Shown one piece after another: positions 14,303 to 21,829 of a stretch of DNA of 64,000 nucleotides. Position 1 is the first letter of the stretch. Each line of letters starts with the position of its first letter. The stretch is from positions 11,572 through 75,571 of the forward strand of contig UQOX01000010.1 in the NCBI GenBank assembly GCA_900542765.1, given 5' to 3'. Source of the DNA: an uncultured Porphyromonadaceae bacterium. Lineage in GTDB: Bacteria; Bacteroidota; Bacteroidia; Bacteroidales; UBA11471. The notes beneath the pieces were generated by a model. That model was not told the origin of the DNA. It saw only the letters and a program-made list of their open reading frames with translations, and did not search any database. The translations under genes and the position numbers were made by a program.

Positions 14303-15433
14303 ATGAAAAAAACAATGAGGTTGTTTAGCCTCTTTTTATCTGTGTTATTTATTACAACGGCTTGTAATAAAGAAGAAGAATATAATCTCTTCGGAGGCGT
14401 GTATGGGAAAATTTCGTCTGCCGAGACGAAAGCTGCTATTAGTGGGGCGCAAGTCATGCTATCACCTGGAAACATTACTGCCGTAACGGGGCGCGATGGT
14501 AGCTATGAGTTTGCCGAACTTGAACCGGGCCAATATCGTCTGTTGGTAAATGCTTCGGGTTATGCTGAGAATAGCCGACAAGTATCTGTCGTTTCCGGTG
14601 AAAGTGTAATATGTGATATGCAACTTACCTCTGAGAAGTCTGTTTCCAATGTGTCGCTTTCGACGAAATCGTTACAGTTTGGTACAACCTATAACGAACG
14701 GGAATTGGTGATAAACAATATTGGAAATTCGACTATTTCATGGCAGATAACGAACATTACTGTCGATTGGCTCAAAGTGTCACCCTCTATGGGATCTACT
14801 TATGTGGGTAAATCAAGTACGGTAAAAGTGATGATAGACCGTTCGAAGATTACGAAAGATGTCAATACTTCTTTTAATGTCGATGCTGCGGGTGGGTCAC
14901 AATCGGTACAAGTATTTGTCACACATAAAGCGTCGTCGGGTAACGAGGGAGATGGAACCAATGAACCGGACGATGATGGAAATGTGACGGGCGAAGATTA
15001 TAGCTCGGCAAGTGTGTCTTCGGGGGATAGTCGCATAGAAGCTGAGATTGTGAGTTGCAAGCGCAGTGGTTCGTCCGTAACACTTACTTATACGTTGAGA
15101 AATGTTTCGTTGGGCGCGATTAATGATTTCAGAATATATACGACAAATAGCAATTCTCTCATAATGGGCGGATATCGAACCGTTATTACGGATGATGATT
15201 ACACCAATTATGTAACTTCAAATTATACATTTAACGGAGTCTCTCAAAACCAGAATTATGTACTGACCTCTACATTCCCCGAGAGGGTAAAATGTCAGGG
15301 AACGGTGGTTGTCAAAAATTTCAATGCTTCTGCCGATAAACTGACTGTGATTTTGGGTATATGGCCTTATGATTTGTATCCCGACTCTTTGACCGACCCG
15401 CGAATCTATTTTGAAAATGTTCCCATATATTAG
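14303..15433 (+). CDS. Lipoprotein with carboxypeptidase-regulatory and BACON-like domains
   Basis: The 376-residue product has a lipobox ITTAC (Cys21). Residues about 32-110 form a carboxypeptidase-regulatory-like beta sandwich (VYGKISSAETKAAISGAQV, then GRDGSYEFAELEPGQYRL). Residues about 115-210 look BACON-like (LSTKSLQFGTTYNERELVIN, then WLKVSPSMG). A linker rich in Gly, Glu and Asp leads to a C-terminal beta domain I do not recognise. The ATG at 14303 is preferred to a TTG two codons earlier because the signal then begins MKKTMRL. It is the last gene of the trio and likely a surface-exposed binding protein. Confidence 0.75.
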   Translation: MKKTMRLFSLFLSVLFITTACNKEEEYNLFGGVYGKISSAETKAAISGAQVMLSPGNITAVTGRDGSYEFAELEPGQYRLLVNASGYAENSRQVSVVSGESVICDMQLTSEKSVSNVSLSTKSLQFGTTYNERELVINNIGNSTISWQITNITVDWLKVSPSMGSTYVGKSSTVKVMIDRSKITKDVNTSFNVDAAGGSQSVQVFVTHKASSGNEGDGTNEPDDDGNVTGEDYSSASVSSGDSRIEAEIVSCKRSGSSVTLTYTLRNVSLGAINDFRIYTTNSNSLIMGGYRTVITDDDYTNYVTSNYTFNGVSQNQNYVLTSTFPERVKCQGTVVVKNFNASADKLTVILGIWPYDLYPDSLTDPRIYFENVPIY

Positions 15434-15495
15434 AGATACATACTGATCATATTAAATATCTTTTGAAGAGGATGTTGTAAAATGATTCCTCATTG

Positions 15496-15540
15496 AGGAA
15501 AGGGGCCAAACAACTTTGTTTGGACCCTTTCCTGCTTTAT
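15496..15540 (+). terminator. Hairpin ending the LPP20 trio
   Basis: AGGAAAGGG at 15496-15504 and TCCAAAC-type inner bases pair with GTTTGGACCCTTTCCT up to 15532, giving a long, slightly imperfect stem. The following GCTTTATT is only moderately T-rich. It probably ends the plus-strand trio and may also serve the converging zinc exporter gene. Confidence 0.6.
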
Positions 15541-15552
15541 TAAGTTCCGTTT

Positions 15553-16446
15553 TTAGCAACAGTCGGCGTGGCAATGCTCGCCGGGACGTTCGAGCTCGAA
15601 TGTGGCGTGTTGTATGTTTTTTTCTTGCAGGTGGTGCCTCAGGTCGTGTTTCAGTGATTCTGTGTCGTCGAACGAGTCGACGACGATATGGGCCGTCAGG
15701 GCGTTTTGTGTCGTGCTGATGGCCCAGATGTGCAGGTGGTGCACCTCGACGACACGCGGGTCGCTGAGCAGGAGCCGGGCTATCTCTTCGCTGTCGATGC
15801 CTGCGGGGACTCCATCGAGCGAGAGCCTAATGCTGTCGTGCAGCAAATCCCATGTCGAAAGCAGAATGATGAAGGCCACTATCAGGCCTATGATGGGGTC
15901 GATGATATACCACCCTGTGTGCGCGATGATGACTCCCGAGACGAGTACGCCGATGCTCACCAGCGTATCGGCGGCCATGTGCAGGAATGCCCCTTTCACG
16001 TTGAGGTCGTGGGCACGGTCTTTGAAAAACAGCCATGCCGTGAGGCCGTTGACGACAATCCCGATACCGGCTATCCAGGCAATGGCATTTCCTTCGAGCG
16101 GTTGCGGGTGGCGGAGTTTCTCGACACATTCGGCGATGATGAATCCCACGGCCACCAGCAGGATGATGGCATTGAGCAGTGACACCAGCACGGTACTCTT
16201 TTTATAGCCGTAGGTGTAGAGGTGCGAGGGTTTCACTTGTGCGAGGCGGAAGGCGACAAGTGCCAGCACGAGGCTGATGACGTCGCTTAGGTTGTGACCG
16301 GCATCGGAGAGCAACCCCAGCGAGCCGAATACAAATCCGGCAACCGCTTCGGCAATGACAAAGGCTATGTTCAGCCCGATGCCCCAAAGAAAGGCCCTGT
16401 TCAGGTGCTCGGGCGCATGATGGTGATGATGATGGTCGTGCGACAT
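15553..16446 (-). CDS. Cation diffusion facilitator metal exporter (ZitB/CzcD type)
   Basis: CDF proteins export Zn2+ or related divalent metals in exchange for protons. The 297-residue product begins MSHDHHHHHH, a histidine-rich metal-binding tail, then has six membrane segments with the metal site motifs SDAGHNLSD and HMAADTLVS. A cytoplasmic C-terminal domain follows (VHHLHIWAIS) and ends in EHCHADCC, another likely metal ligand cluster. The start is set at the His-rich Met; an upstream in-frame ATG at 16524 directly abuts the trpS stop and would add 26 unusual residues. It probably shares a transcript with trpS. Confidence 0.9.
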   Translation of the reverse strand: MSHDHHHHHHAPEHLNRAFLWGIGLNIAFVIAEAVAGFVFGSLGLLSDAGHNLSDVISLVLALVAFRLAQVKPSHLYTYGYKKSTVLVSLLNAIILLVAVGFIIAECVEKLRHPQPLEGNAIAWIAGIGIVVNGLTAWLFFKDRAHDLNVKGAFLHMAADTLVSIGVLVSGVIIAHTGWYIIDPIIGLIVAFIILLSTWDLLHDSIRLSLDGVPAGIDSEEIARLLLSDPRVVEVHHLHIWAISTTQNALTAHIVVDSFDDTESLKHDLRHHLQEKNIQHATFELERPGEHCHADCC

Positions 16447-16525
16447 GGCGGTAGTGGCAAGTGTGAGAAAACAGCGCGGGTGGTCTCGGGTCATTTGTCC
16501 CGGGACCGCCCGAACGGCATACATT

Positions 16526-17518
16526 TTAGAAGTAGTGGATTCCCATGATTTTTTTTACCTCGGCGATGGTTTTCGAGGCGCTTTCGCGGGCTTTTTCGGC
16601 GCCTTGCGCAATGACCTTCCGCAGGTAGGCATCGTTGCTCTTGATTTCGGCAATGCGTTCTCTGATGGGGGTGGTCACTTTGAGAATGTCCTCGGCCAGT
16701 TGTTTCTTCATGTCGCCGTAGCGTATCTCGCAGTTGTTGTATTTCTCCTCGAAATAGGCGAGCGTGTCGGGCGATGAGACGATTTTCATGATGGTAAAGA
16801 GGTTTTCTACCGGTTCCGATTTGGGGGCGTTGGGCGTTTGGGGACCTTCGTCGGTCACGGCGCGCATCACCTTTTTGCGCAAGGTCTTCTCGTCGTCGAT
16901 AAGGTAGATGCAGTTACCCTCGGACTTGCCCATCTTGCCGCTGCCGTCAAGACCCGGGATTTTGACCGACTCTTCGCCGAAGTTGTAGCTGGTCGGTTCG
17001 GGAAAATATTCCACGCCGTATATCGTGTTGAAGCGACGGGCGAAACGGCGCGTCATTTCGAGGTGTTGTTCCTGGTCCTTGCCCACAGGTACCTTGGTGG
17101 CCTTGTGTATGATGATGTCGGCTGCCATGAGGGTGGGGTAGGTGAGCAGGCCGGCGTTTACGTTCTCGGGCTGTTTGCGCACCTTGTCTTTGAACGAGGC
17201 GGTGCGTTCGAGCTCGCCGATGTAGGCATGCATGTTGAGCAGCAGGTAGAGTTCCGAGACTTCGGGAACGTCGCTTTGTATGAAGAGCGAACAGGCTTCG
17301 GGGTCGAGCCCGGCAGCCAGGTATTCGGCCAGTATGCTTTTTACGTTTACCGACAACATTTTGGGGTCGGGGTGTGTGGTAAGGGAGTGCAGGTCGGCGA
17401 TGAAGAAGAAGCAGTCGTTCTCGTGTTGCATCTTCACAAAGTTGCGCAGTGCGCCGTAATAGTTGCCCAGGTGCAGGTTCCCGGTCGAGCGGATTCCGCT
17501 GACGACGATTTCTCTCAT
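16526..17518 (-). CDS. trpS: Tryptophanyl-tRNA synthetase
   Basis: TrpRS charges tRNA-Trp. The 330-residue product is of normal length. The class I HIGH-type motif is in TGNLHLGNYYG near residue 10-20, and the KMSKS-type loop reads GKMGKSEGN. The ATG at 17518 is chosen because the reading frame upstream overlaps a TACCTTTG promoter box at 17561-17568, so earlier starts would not be transcribed. The CDF exporter follows closely and may be co-expressed. Confidence 0.97.
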   Translation of the reverse strand: MREIVVSGIRSTGNLHLGNYYGALRNFVKMQHENDCFFFIADLHSLTTHPDPKMLSVNVKSILAEYLAAGLDPEACSLFIQSDVPEVSELYLLLNMHAYIGELERTASFKDKVRKQPENVNAGLLTYPTLMAADIIIHKATKVPVGKDQEQHLEMTRRFARRFNTIYGVEYFPEPTSYNFGEESVKIPGLDGSGKMGKSEGNCIYLIDDEKTLRKKVMRAVTDEGPQTPNAPKSEPVENLFTIMKIVSSPDTLAYFEEKYNNCEIRYGDMKKQLAEDILKVTTPIRERIAEIKSNDAYLRKVIAQGAEKARESASKTIAEVKKIMGIHYF

Positions 17519-17560
17519 ATGGGGTCTGTTTTTTGTTATTGTTTTGTCTAGTTTTCGAGA

Positions 17561-17568
17561 CAAAGGTA
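17561..17568 (-). promoter_or_regulatory. -7 box for trpS
   Basis: On the minus strand the bases read TACCTTTG, matching TAnnTTTG. No TTTG at the usual 19-21 bp was found upstream. Transcription would start near 17554, about 36 bases before the trpS ATG. Confidence 0.5.
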
Positions 17569-17692
17569 ATTATAAAAGCCGAAACCGAGAAATACCGGGG
17601 CTATTTGTTTGAGATTGTGCGACGTTTGTTTCTTACTTTTTCACATGAATGTCCGTCGCGGTTCTCCGCCGTGCCGTCGGGTGATGGCGGGG

Positions 17693-18637
17693 TTATTTCG
17701 GGCCGAAGGCCGATGTGAGAAATTGCCGTATCCGACCGATAAGAAGGCGCAGCTGTCGCACTCCCAGCGACTTGCCCATGATGATGAGGATTACTCCCGA
17801 GAGTATGAGCAGGATTCCCCAAGCCAGTCGCGCCGTGAACGGTTCATCGAAGAGGGTCACTCCGATGGCTACTGCCGTGAGCGGTTCGAGGGCTCCCAGT
17901 ATGGCGGTGGGGGTCGACCCGATGATGCGCACGGCCACCGACATGGTGACCAGGGAGACGACCGTGGGGAGAATGGCCAACAAGGCGGCGAAGAACCACA
18001 TATAGGGGGTGGTAAGCGGCTGCAAATGGTGGCTCTCGCCGGTCAGGGAGTGCAAGACGATGGTGAGAATGCAGAAGAGCAGCACATAGAAGGTGAGTTT
18101 TATCGACGACATGCGCAGTCCCGAGCGGTTGACGACGATGATGTATAGGGCGTAGGAGAGAGACGAGGCCATGACCAGTACGATGCCCACGGTACTGAGC
18201 ACTTCGTTGCCGTCGCCCTGGTAGAGCATGGCGATGCCGCTTAGAGCCAATATGATGGAGAGGGTGGTCGACAGGGTGATTTTTTCATGGAAAAATAGCG
18301 CCATGATGAGTGCCACCATGATGGGGTAGACAAAGAGCAGCGTTGAGGCAACGCCGGCGTCCATGTAGTGGAAACTGCTGAACAGCGTGATCGACGAGGC
18401 CGCAAAGAGAATGCCCAGTCCGCCGATAATCGACAATTCCCGCCAGCTGATGGCAAACGATATTTTTTGAACCTTCATGAGCAACATGAGCAGGAGTGCC
18501 GCCAGTGTATAGCGGTAGAAGAGCACCGAGTCGGTATTGAGCCCCACACGATAGAGGTAGAGTGCCCCGAGCGGATTGGTGCCGTAGCTGACGGCGGCTA
18601 TGATGCCGCATATTGTGCCTTTGGCCTGAGGTGTCAT
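17693..18637 (-). CDS. EamA/DMT-family transporter
   Basis: The 314-residue product has about ten membrane helices in two repeated EamA halves. The first half includes GIIAAVSYGTNPLGALYLY and the second ends with ILGALEPLTAVAIGVTLFDE and a membrane helix. A basic C-terminal tail follows. Members export or import small metabolites such as amino acids, but the substrate cannot be read from sequence. A TAAATTTG box (minus) lies at 18658-18665 just upstream. It is separate from trpS, 174 bp downstream of it. Confidence 0.88.
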   Translation of the reverse strand: MTPQAKGTICGIIAAVSYGTNPLGALYLYRVGLNTDSVLFYRYTLAALLLMLLMKVQKISFAISWRELSIIGGLGILFAASSITLFSSFHYMDAGVASTLLFVYPIMVALIMALFFHEKITLSTTLSIILALSGIAMLYQGDGNEVLSTVGIVLVMASSLSYALYIIVVNRSGLRMSSIKLTFYVLLFCILTIVLHSLTGESHHLQPLTTPYMWFFAALLAILPTVVSLVTMSVAVRIIGSTPTAILGALEPLTAVAIGVTLFDEPFTARLAWGILLILSGVILIIMGKSLGVRQLRLLIGRIRQFLTSAFGPK

Positions 18638-18657
18638 TTCCGGATTTTTTGGGAGTG

Positions 18658-18665
18658 CAAATTTA
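18658..18665 (-). promoter_or_regulatory. -7 box for the EamA transporter gene
   Basis: The minus strand reads TAAATTTG, 20 bases before the EamA start codon. A matching -33 TTTG was not found. Position and fit to TAnnTTTG support it moderately. Confidence 0.4.
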
Positions 18666-18876
18666 CGGATTCGTATTGCTCCATGAGATATTTTTCTCCT
18701 GATTAGAAAATATGTTTTGATTTTTCGACTGTGGAATTTGGCACCTTCCCTGGCGTTTGGGAATTTTCGAGGCGCGTTGTGTGTTGGGCCCGTTGTGATT
18801 TGCCCTTGCCGGTGTGCGGGTGCGGTTGCCTGTTATCGGGGGCGAAGGGCGGTGGCGACAGGCCGTCGGGGGAAAA

Positions 18877-18916
18877 CAAAAAAAATCTCCGGCACTGTTT
18901 GGCCGGAGATTTTTTT
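18877..18916 (-). terminator. Intrinsic terminator of the Lrp/AsnC gene
   Basis: ATCTCCGGC pairs with GCCGGAGAT around a nine-base loop, flanked by A-runs on the left and T-runs on the right. On the minus strand the stem is followed by TTTTTTTTG, so it ends the Lrp/AsnC transcript. The flanks would also let it work on the plus strand. Confidence 0.85.
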
Positions 18917-18941
18917 GGAGGGTCGAGAGAGGGTTGCGTCC

Positions 18942-19517
18942 TTACATGTCGGCATTGCTTTTTCTGCCTCTTTTCTTTTTTACCGGTTCTTCATCGGGAG
19001 TCTCGTCCGATTCCTCGATAGGCTCGCTGTAATTGTCGGTTCTTTCGTAGGAAGAAAGATTCTCGATGGGAAGTTGGCGGCGGAACGCTTCTTTGAAGGA
19101 GATAATCGATTCGGTACGCGCCAGCCCCAGCGGTTGCAGTTTGGTGTGGATAATTTGCAACAGGTGGTTGTTGTTGCGGGCGTATATTTTCAAGAACATA
19201 TCATATTGACCGGTGGTATAGTGGCATTCTACGACTTCGGGAATATGTTGCAATTTATCGATGACCTCTTTGAATTGACCCGGAGATTGCAGGTACACAC
19301 CGATGTAGGCGCAGGTCTCGAAGCCGATTCGGTTGGAGTCGAGGGTAAATTCCGACCCTTTGATGATGCCGAGATTGGTCAGTTTTTGCACGCGTTGGTG
19401 TATGGCTGCTCCCGATACATTGCATTCACGAGCCACTTCCAAGAACGGAATGCGCGCGTTCGATGCGATAAGTCTCAAAATTTTATAATCGAGATTATCC
19501 AGTTGATGATGTCCCAT
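18942..19517 (-). CDS. Lrp/AsnC family regulator with a basic tail
   Basis: Lrp/AsnC proteins are DNA-binding regulators often responsive to amino acids. The 191-residue product has the N-terminal winged HTH (LDYKILRLIASNARIPFLEV then VSGAAIHQRVQKL). The C-terminal RAM/AsnC ligand domain covers about residues 70-150. An extra acidic stretch and the tail KKKRGRKSNADM follow; KRGRKS resembles an AT-hook. Start MGHHQLDN is taken at 19517 because the frame above it overlaps the likely TATCTTTG promoter box at 19543-19550. The gene faces away from the GNAT gene. Confidence 0.9.
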   Translation of the reverse strand: MGHHQLDNLDYKILRLIASNARIPFLEVARECNVSGAAIHQRVQKLTNLGIIKGSEFTLDSNRIGFETCAYIGVYLQSPGQFKEVIDKLQHIPEVVECHYTTGQYDMFLKIYARNNNHLLQIIHTKLQPLGLARTESIISFKEAFRRQLPIENLSSYERTDNYSEPIEESDETPDEEPVKKKRGRKSNADM

Positions 19518-19542
19518 AGTTTTATGTGTATGTTTAGCAGGA

Positions 19543-19550
19543 CAAAGATA
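19543..19550 (-). promoter_or_regulatory. -7 box for the Lrp/AsnC gene
   Basis: The minus strand reads TATCTTTG here, 25 bases before the start codon. An identical box for the plus-strand gene lies at 19591-19598, making a symmetric divergent pair. The -33 element is weak. Confidence 0.5.
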
Positions 19551-19590
19551 ATGAAAAAAAACAAATTGCATTAAAAACGAATAAAAATAT

Positions 19591-19598
19591 TATCTTTG
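19591..19598 (+). promoter_or_regulatory. -7 box for the GNAT and zinc-binding protein genes
   Basis: TATCTTTG matches TAnnTTTG. A partial -33 box (ATTG, 22 bp upstream) is poor. It would drive the plus-strand GNAT gene starting at 19695 and the overlapping genes behind it. Confidence 0.5.
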
Positions 19599-19694
19599 TT
19601 GCATCAAATCGATGGAAAAGACACCTTGCCGAACCAGAACGCTTGGCGAATGTCCTTTTGTCGACGGGCTTTTTCGCACGTTAATCCTACGTCT

Positions 19695-20261
19695 ATGTTG
19701 AACTTAGAAATTGTAACCGCTTCCGATAAAGAGTCGCTCTCTTATATCGAAAGTCTCTACTTGGGTTCTTTCCCGCCCGATGAACGTCGGCCATTTGAGC
19801 AGATTGTCGCGATGTTGCGTGAAGACTCTGTATTTGCCTTGCGGCTGTTGTGTGACGACGGCCGGCGGGTGGGTTTCATCTCTTGTTGGCAGTGGCCCGA
19901 CTTGGCCTATGTCGAGCATTTTGCCGTCGACCCGGCTGTGCGTGGCGGAGGTTATGGCGCGGCTGCCTTGCAACGCTTGTGCGCTGAGGCGGGCACGCCG
20001 GTTGTGCTCGAAGTGGAAAAGCCCCATGATGAGATGTCGCGTCGCCGCATAGGCTTTTACCGCCGTTGCGGCTTTGAGCTCTCGGAGCGACCGTATGTCC
20101 AGCCCCCTTATTCCGAAGGGGCACGGCCGTTACCGCTGCATCTGATGTTCTTTGCCGTTCCTTCGGCCGGGTCCGATGTCGTCCCTGATTCATTTTTCTG
20201 TGAGGTGCGCGACCGGTTGCATCGCGACGTCTATCGCGTTGAGGTGGGCCGTTATGTTTAA
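19695..20261 (+). CDS. GNAT family N-acetyltransferase
   Basis: The 188-residue product has the GNAT fold: an N-terminal SLYLGSFPPDERRPF segment typical of Bacteroidetes GNAT proteins, and the acetyl-CoA loop VDPAVRGGGYGAAAL. The later beta strand and GFYRRCGFEL complete the core. The acceptor is unknown. The ATG at 19695 gives a family-like N-terminus. The last bases overlap the ATG of the next gene (ATGTTTAA), so translation of the two is probably coupled. Confidence 0.85.
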   Translation: MLNLEIVTASDKESLSYIESLYLGSFPPDERRPFEQIVAMLREDSVFALRLLCDDGRRVGFISCWQWPDLAYVEHFAVDPAVRGGGYGAAALQRLCAEAGTPVVLEVEKPHDEMSRRRIGFYRRCGFELSERPYVQPPYSEGARPLPLHLMFFAVPSAGSDVVPDSFFCEVRDRLHRDVYRVEVGRYV

Positions 20262-21180
20262 AATTAATTTCCGAAATAGCATGTTCCCTCGTTTTTGCCG
20301 TAGACCCCTCTTTGGAGTGTGGCTTGCAGGTCTCTTTTTTTGCGGCGTGTGGTGCGGTTGCTCCGACACGCGCTCTTCCCGCTTGTCGGTGGCCGTGACG
20401 ATACCCCCGTTGCAGAAGTGGGCCGAGCAGTTGTCGGGCGGTCGTGTCGATGTCGTATGTGCCGTTCCCGACGGCGGGAATCCCGAGTCCTATGATTTGC
20501 CGCCTTCGGCGATGGTCGAGCTTTCCCGTTGCCGTCTCTATTTCAGTTGCGGCTATTTGGGTTTCGAGCGCACTTGGCTCGACCGGCTGGCCGATAACAA
20601 CCCCGACCTTCGCGTCGTGAACCTTTCCGAGGGGCTCCCTTTGATTTATGGGTCACATCATCATCACGCCGAAGCGGGGCACTCTCATGCTTCCGATGAG
20701 GCTTTTCCCGACCCGCACATCTGGTGTTCTCCCCGGTTGGCCCGCCATATCGTGACAGCCATGTATCAAGCCTTGGTCGAGGTCGACTCGGCCGGTGCAC
20801 CCTTTTATGCCGAACGTTATCGGCACCTCGACCGGGAATTGGCGCAACTCGACTCCACGCTTGCCGCCCGTCTCCTTCCGTTGCAAGGAAAAGCCTTTGC
20901 CGTGTATCACCCCACGCTTTCTTATTGGGCCGCCGAGTACGGCTTGCGACAACTGGCGCTCGAACCCGACGGGAAATCACCTTCGCCCCAATATTTGAGG
21001 GCTATGGTCGATTCGGCTCGGAGTGCCGGGGTGGAGGTGGTCTTTATCCAGCAGGAGTTCGACCCGCGGCAGGCGGCCACGTTTGCCCGCGAGGTCGGTT
21101 GCCGCACCGAGGTTATCAATCCGCTGGCCTATGACTGGAACGAAGAAATAATGCGTATTACCGATGCTTTTACCCGATAA
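20254..21180 (+). CDS. Zinc-type ABC transporter substrate-binding protein
   Basis: The 308-residue product resembles ZnuA-like metal-binding proteins. A hydrophobic signal ends near Cys36 (VWCGC), suggesting a lipoprotein. The binding pattern includes DPHIW and FAVYHPTLSYWA, which supply histidines, and a flexible loop YGSHHHHAEAGHSHA. The first ligand site that is usually PHxYE reads NPESYD, so that histidine is replaced by Glu. The ABC ATPase gene overlaps its 3' end by 17 bases. No permease gene is next to them. Substrate zinc or manganese is inferred. Confidence 0.85.
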   Translation: MFKINFRNSMFPRFCRRPLFGVWLAGLFFCGVWCGCSDTRSSRLSVAVTIPPLQKWAEQLSGGRVDVVCAVPDGGNPESYDLPPSAMVELSRCRLYFSCGYLGFERTWLDRLADNNPDLRVVNLSEGLPLIYGSHHHHAEAGHSHASDEAFPDPHIWCSPRLARHIVTAMYQALVEVDSAGAPFYAERYRHLDRELAQLDSTLAARLLPLQGKAFAVYHPTLSYWAAEYGLRQLALEPDGKSPSPQYLRAMVDSARSAGVEVVFIQQEFDPRQAATFAREVGCRTEVINPLAYDWNEEIMRITDAFTR

Positions 21181-21820
21181 CAAACAGATTGTCCTGAGTC
21201 ATGTCGGTTTGAGATATGACGATTATGTCGCACTTGATGATGTCTCGCTCGAAATCGGTCGAGGCGATTTTGCTTTGATTGTTGGCCCGAACGGCGGAGG
21301 AAAGACCTCTTTGCTGCGCATCATCTTGGGGCTCCTGCCTCCCACCCGCGGGGAGCTCTCGTTCTATCGGGACGGAAACCCCGTCGCATCGCTCGACATC
21401 GGTTACCTGCCGCAGAAGAGCCGCATCGACTCCCGTTTCCCGATTACTGTCTCGGAGGTGGTGGCGATGGGGCTTTTGGCCAAGAAGTTGTCGCGCAAGG
21501 AAGCACGCCGCAGGCTCGATGAGATGTTGCAGCGGGTCGAGCTCTCAGCCTATGCTTCCGCTCCGATAGGTGAACTGTCGGGCGGGCAGTTGCAGCGGGC
21601 TTTGTTCGGCCGGGCACTGATTACCGACCCCGAAGTGCTCGTCCTCGATGAACCGACTTCCTACATCGACCCGCATTTCGTCCCGTTGATGAGCCATCTG
21701 TTGCAAGAAGTCAACCGCACGGCGACGGTGGTGCTGGTCTCGCACGATGCGGCGCATTTCGAGCCCTTGGCTACGCGCCTGTTCAGGGTACATAAGACAA
21801 TAGAGGAAATTTCGTTGTGA
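21164..21820 (+). CDS. Metal ABC transporter ATP-binding protein (ZnuC/MntB-like)
   Basis: This ATPase would power metal uptake with the preceding binding protein. The 218 residues carry Walker A GPNGGGKT (41-48), a Q-loop at YLPQKS, the signature LSGGQ (138-142), Walker B LVLDEP (159-164) and the switch VSHD. The start overlaps the binding-protein gene. The next gene is dprA on the other strand, so the membrane permease must be encoded elsewhere or be missing. Confidence 0.9.
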   Translation: MLLPDNKQIVLSHVGLRYDDYVALDDVSLEIGRGDFALIVGPNGGGKTSLLRIILGLLPPTRGELSFYRDGNPVASLDIGYLPQKSRIDSRFPITVSEVVAMGLLAKKLSRKEARRRLDEMLQRVELSAYASAPIGELSGGQLQRALFGRALITDPEVLVLDEPTSYIDPHFVPLMSHLLQEVNRTATVVLVSHDAAHFEPLATRLFRVHKTIEEISL

Positions 21821-21829
21821 CGGCGGAAT

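Larger units (their letters stand above)
18638..18941. other. Intergenic region between the EamA gene and the Lrp gene
   Basis: This 304-bp gap holds the terminator of the Lrp gene (18877-18916) and a minus-strand TAAATTTG box at 18658-18665 for the EamA gene. The remaining GC-rich stretch has open frames on the plus strand, but they show no family motif and overlap the terminator, so I see no gene. Confidence 0.6.

Noticed and set aside
16447-16524. Start of the CDF exporter at 16524
   Set aside because: The added 26 residues are not family-like, while the His-rich MSHDHHHHHH at 16446 is a typical start. Translational coupling with trpS keeps the longer start possible.
18717-19574. Plus-strand gene opposite the Lrp regulator
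   Set aside because: No homology, overlaps the Lrp terminator and the Lrp coding region; a composition artefact.
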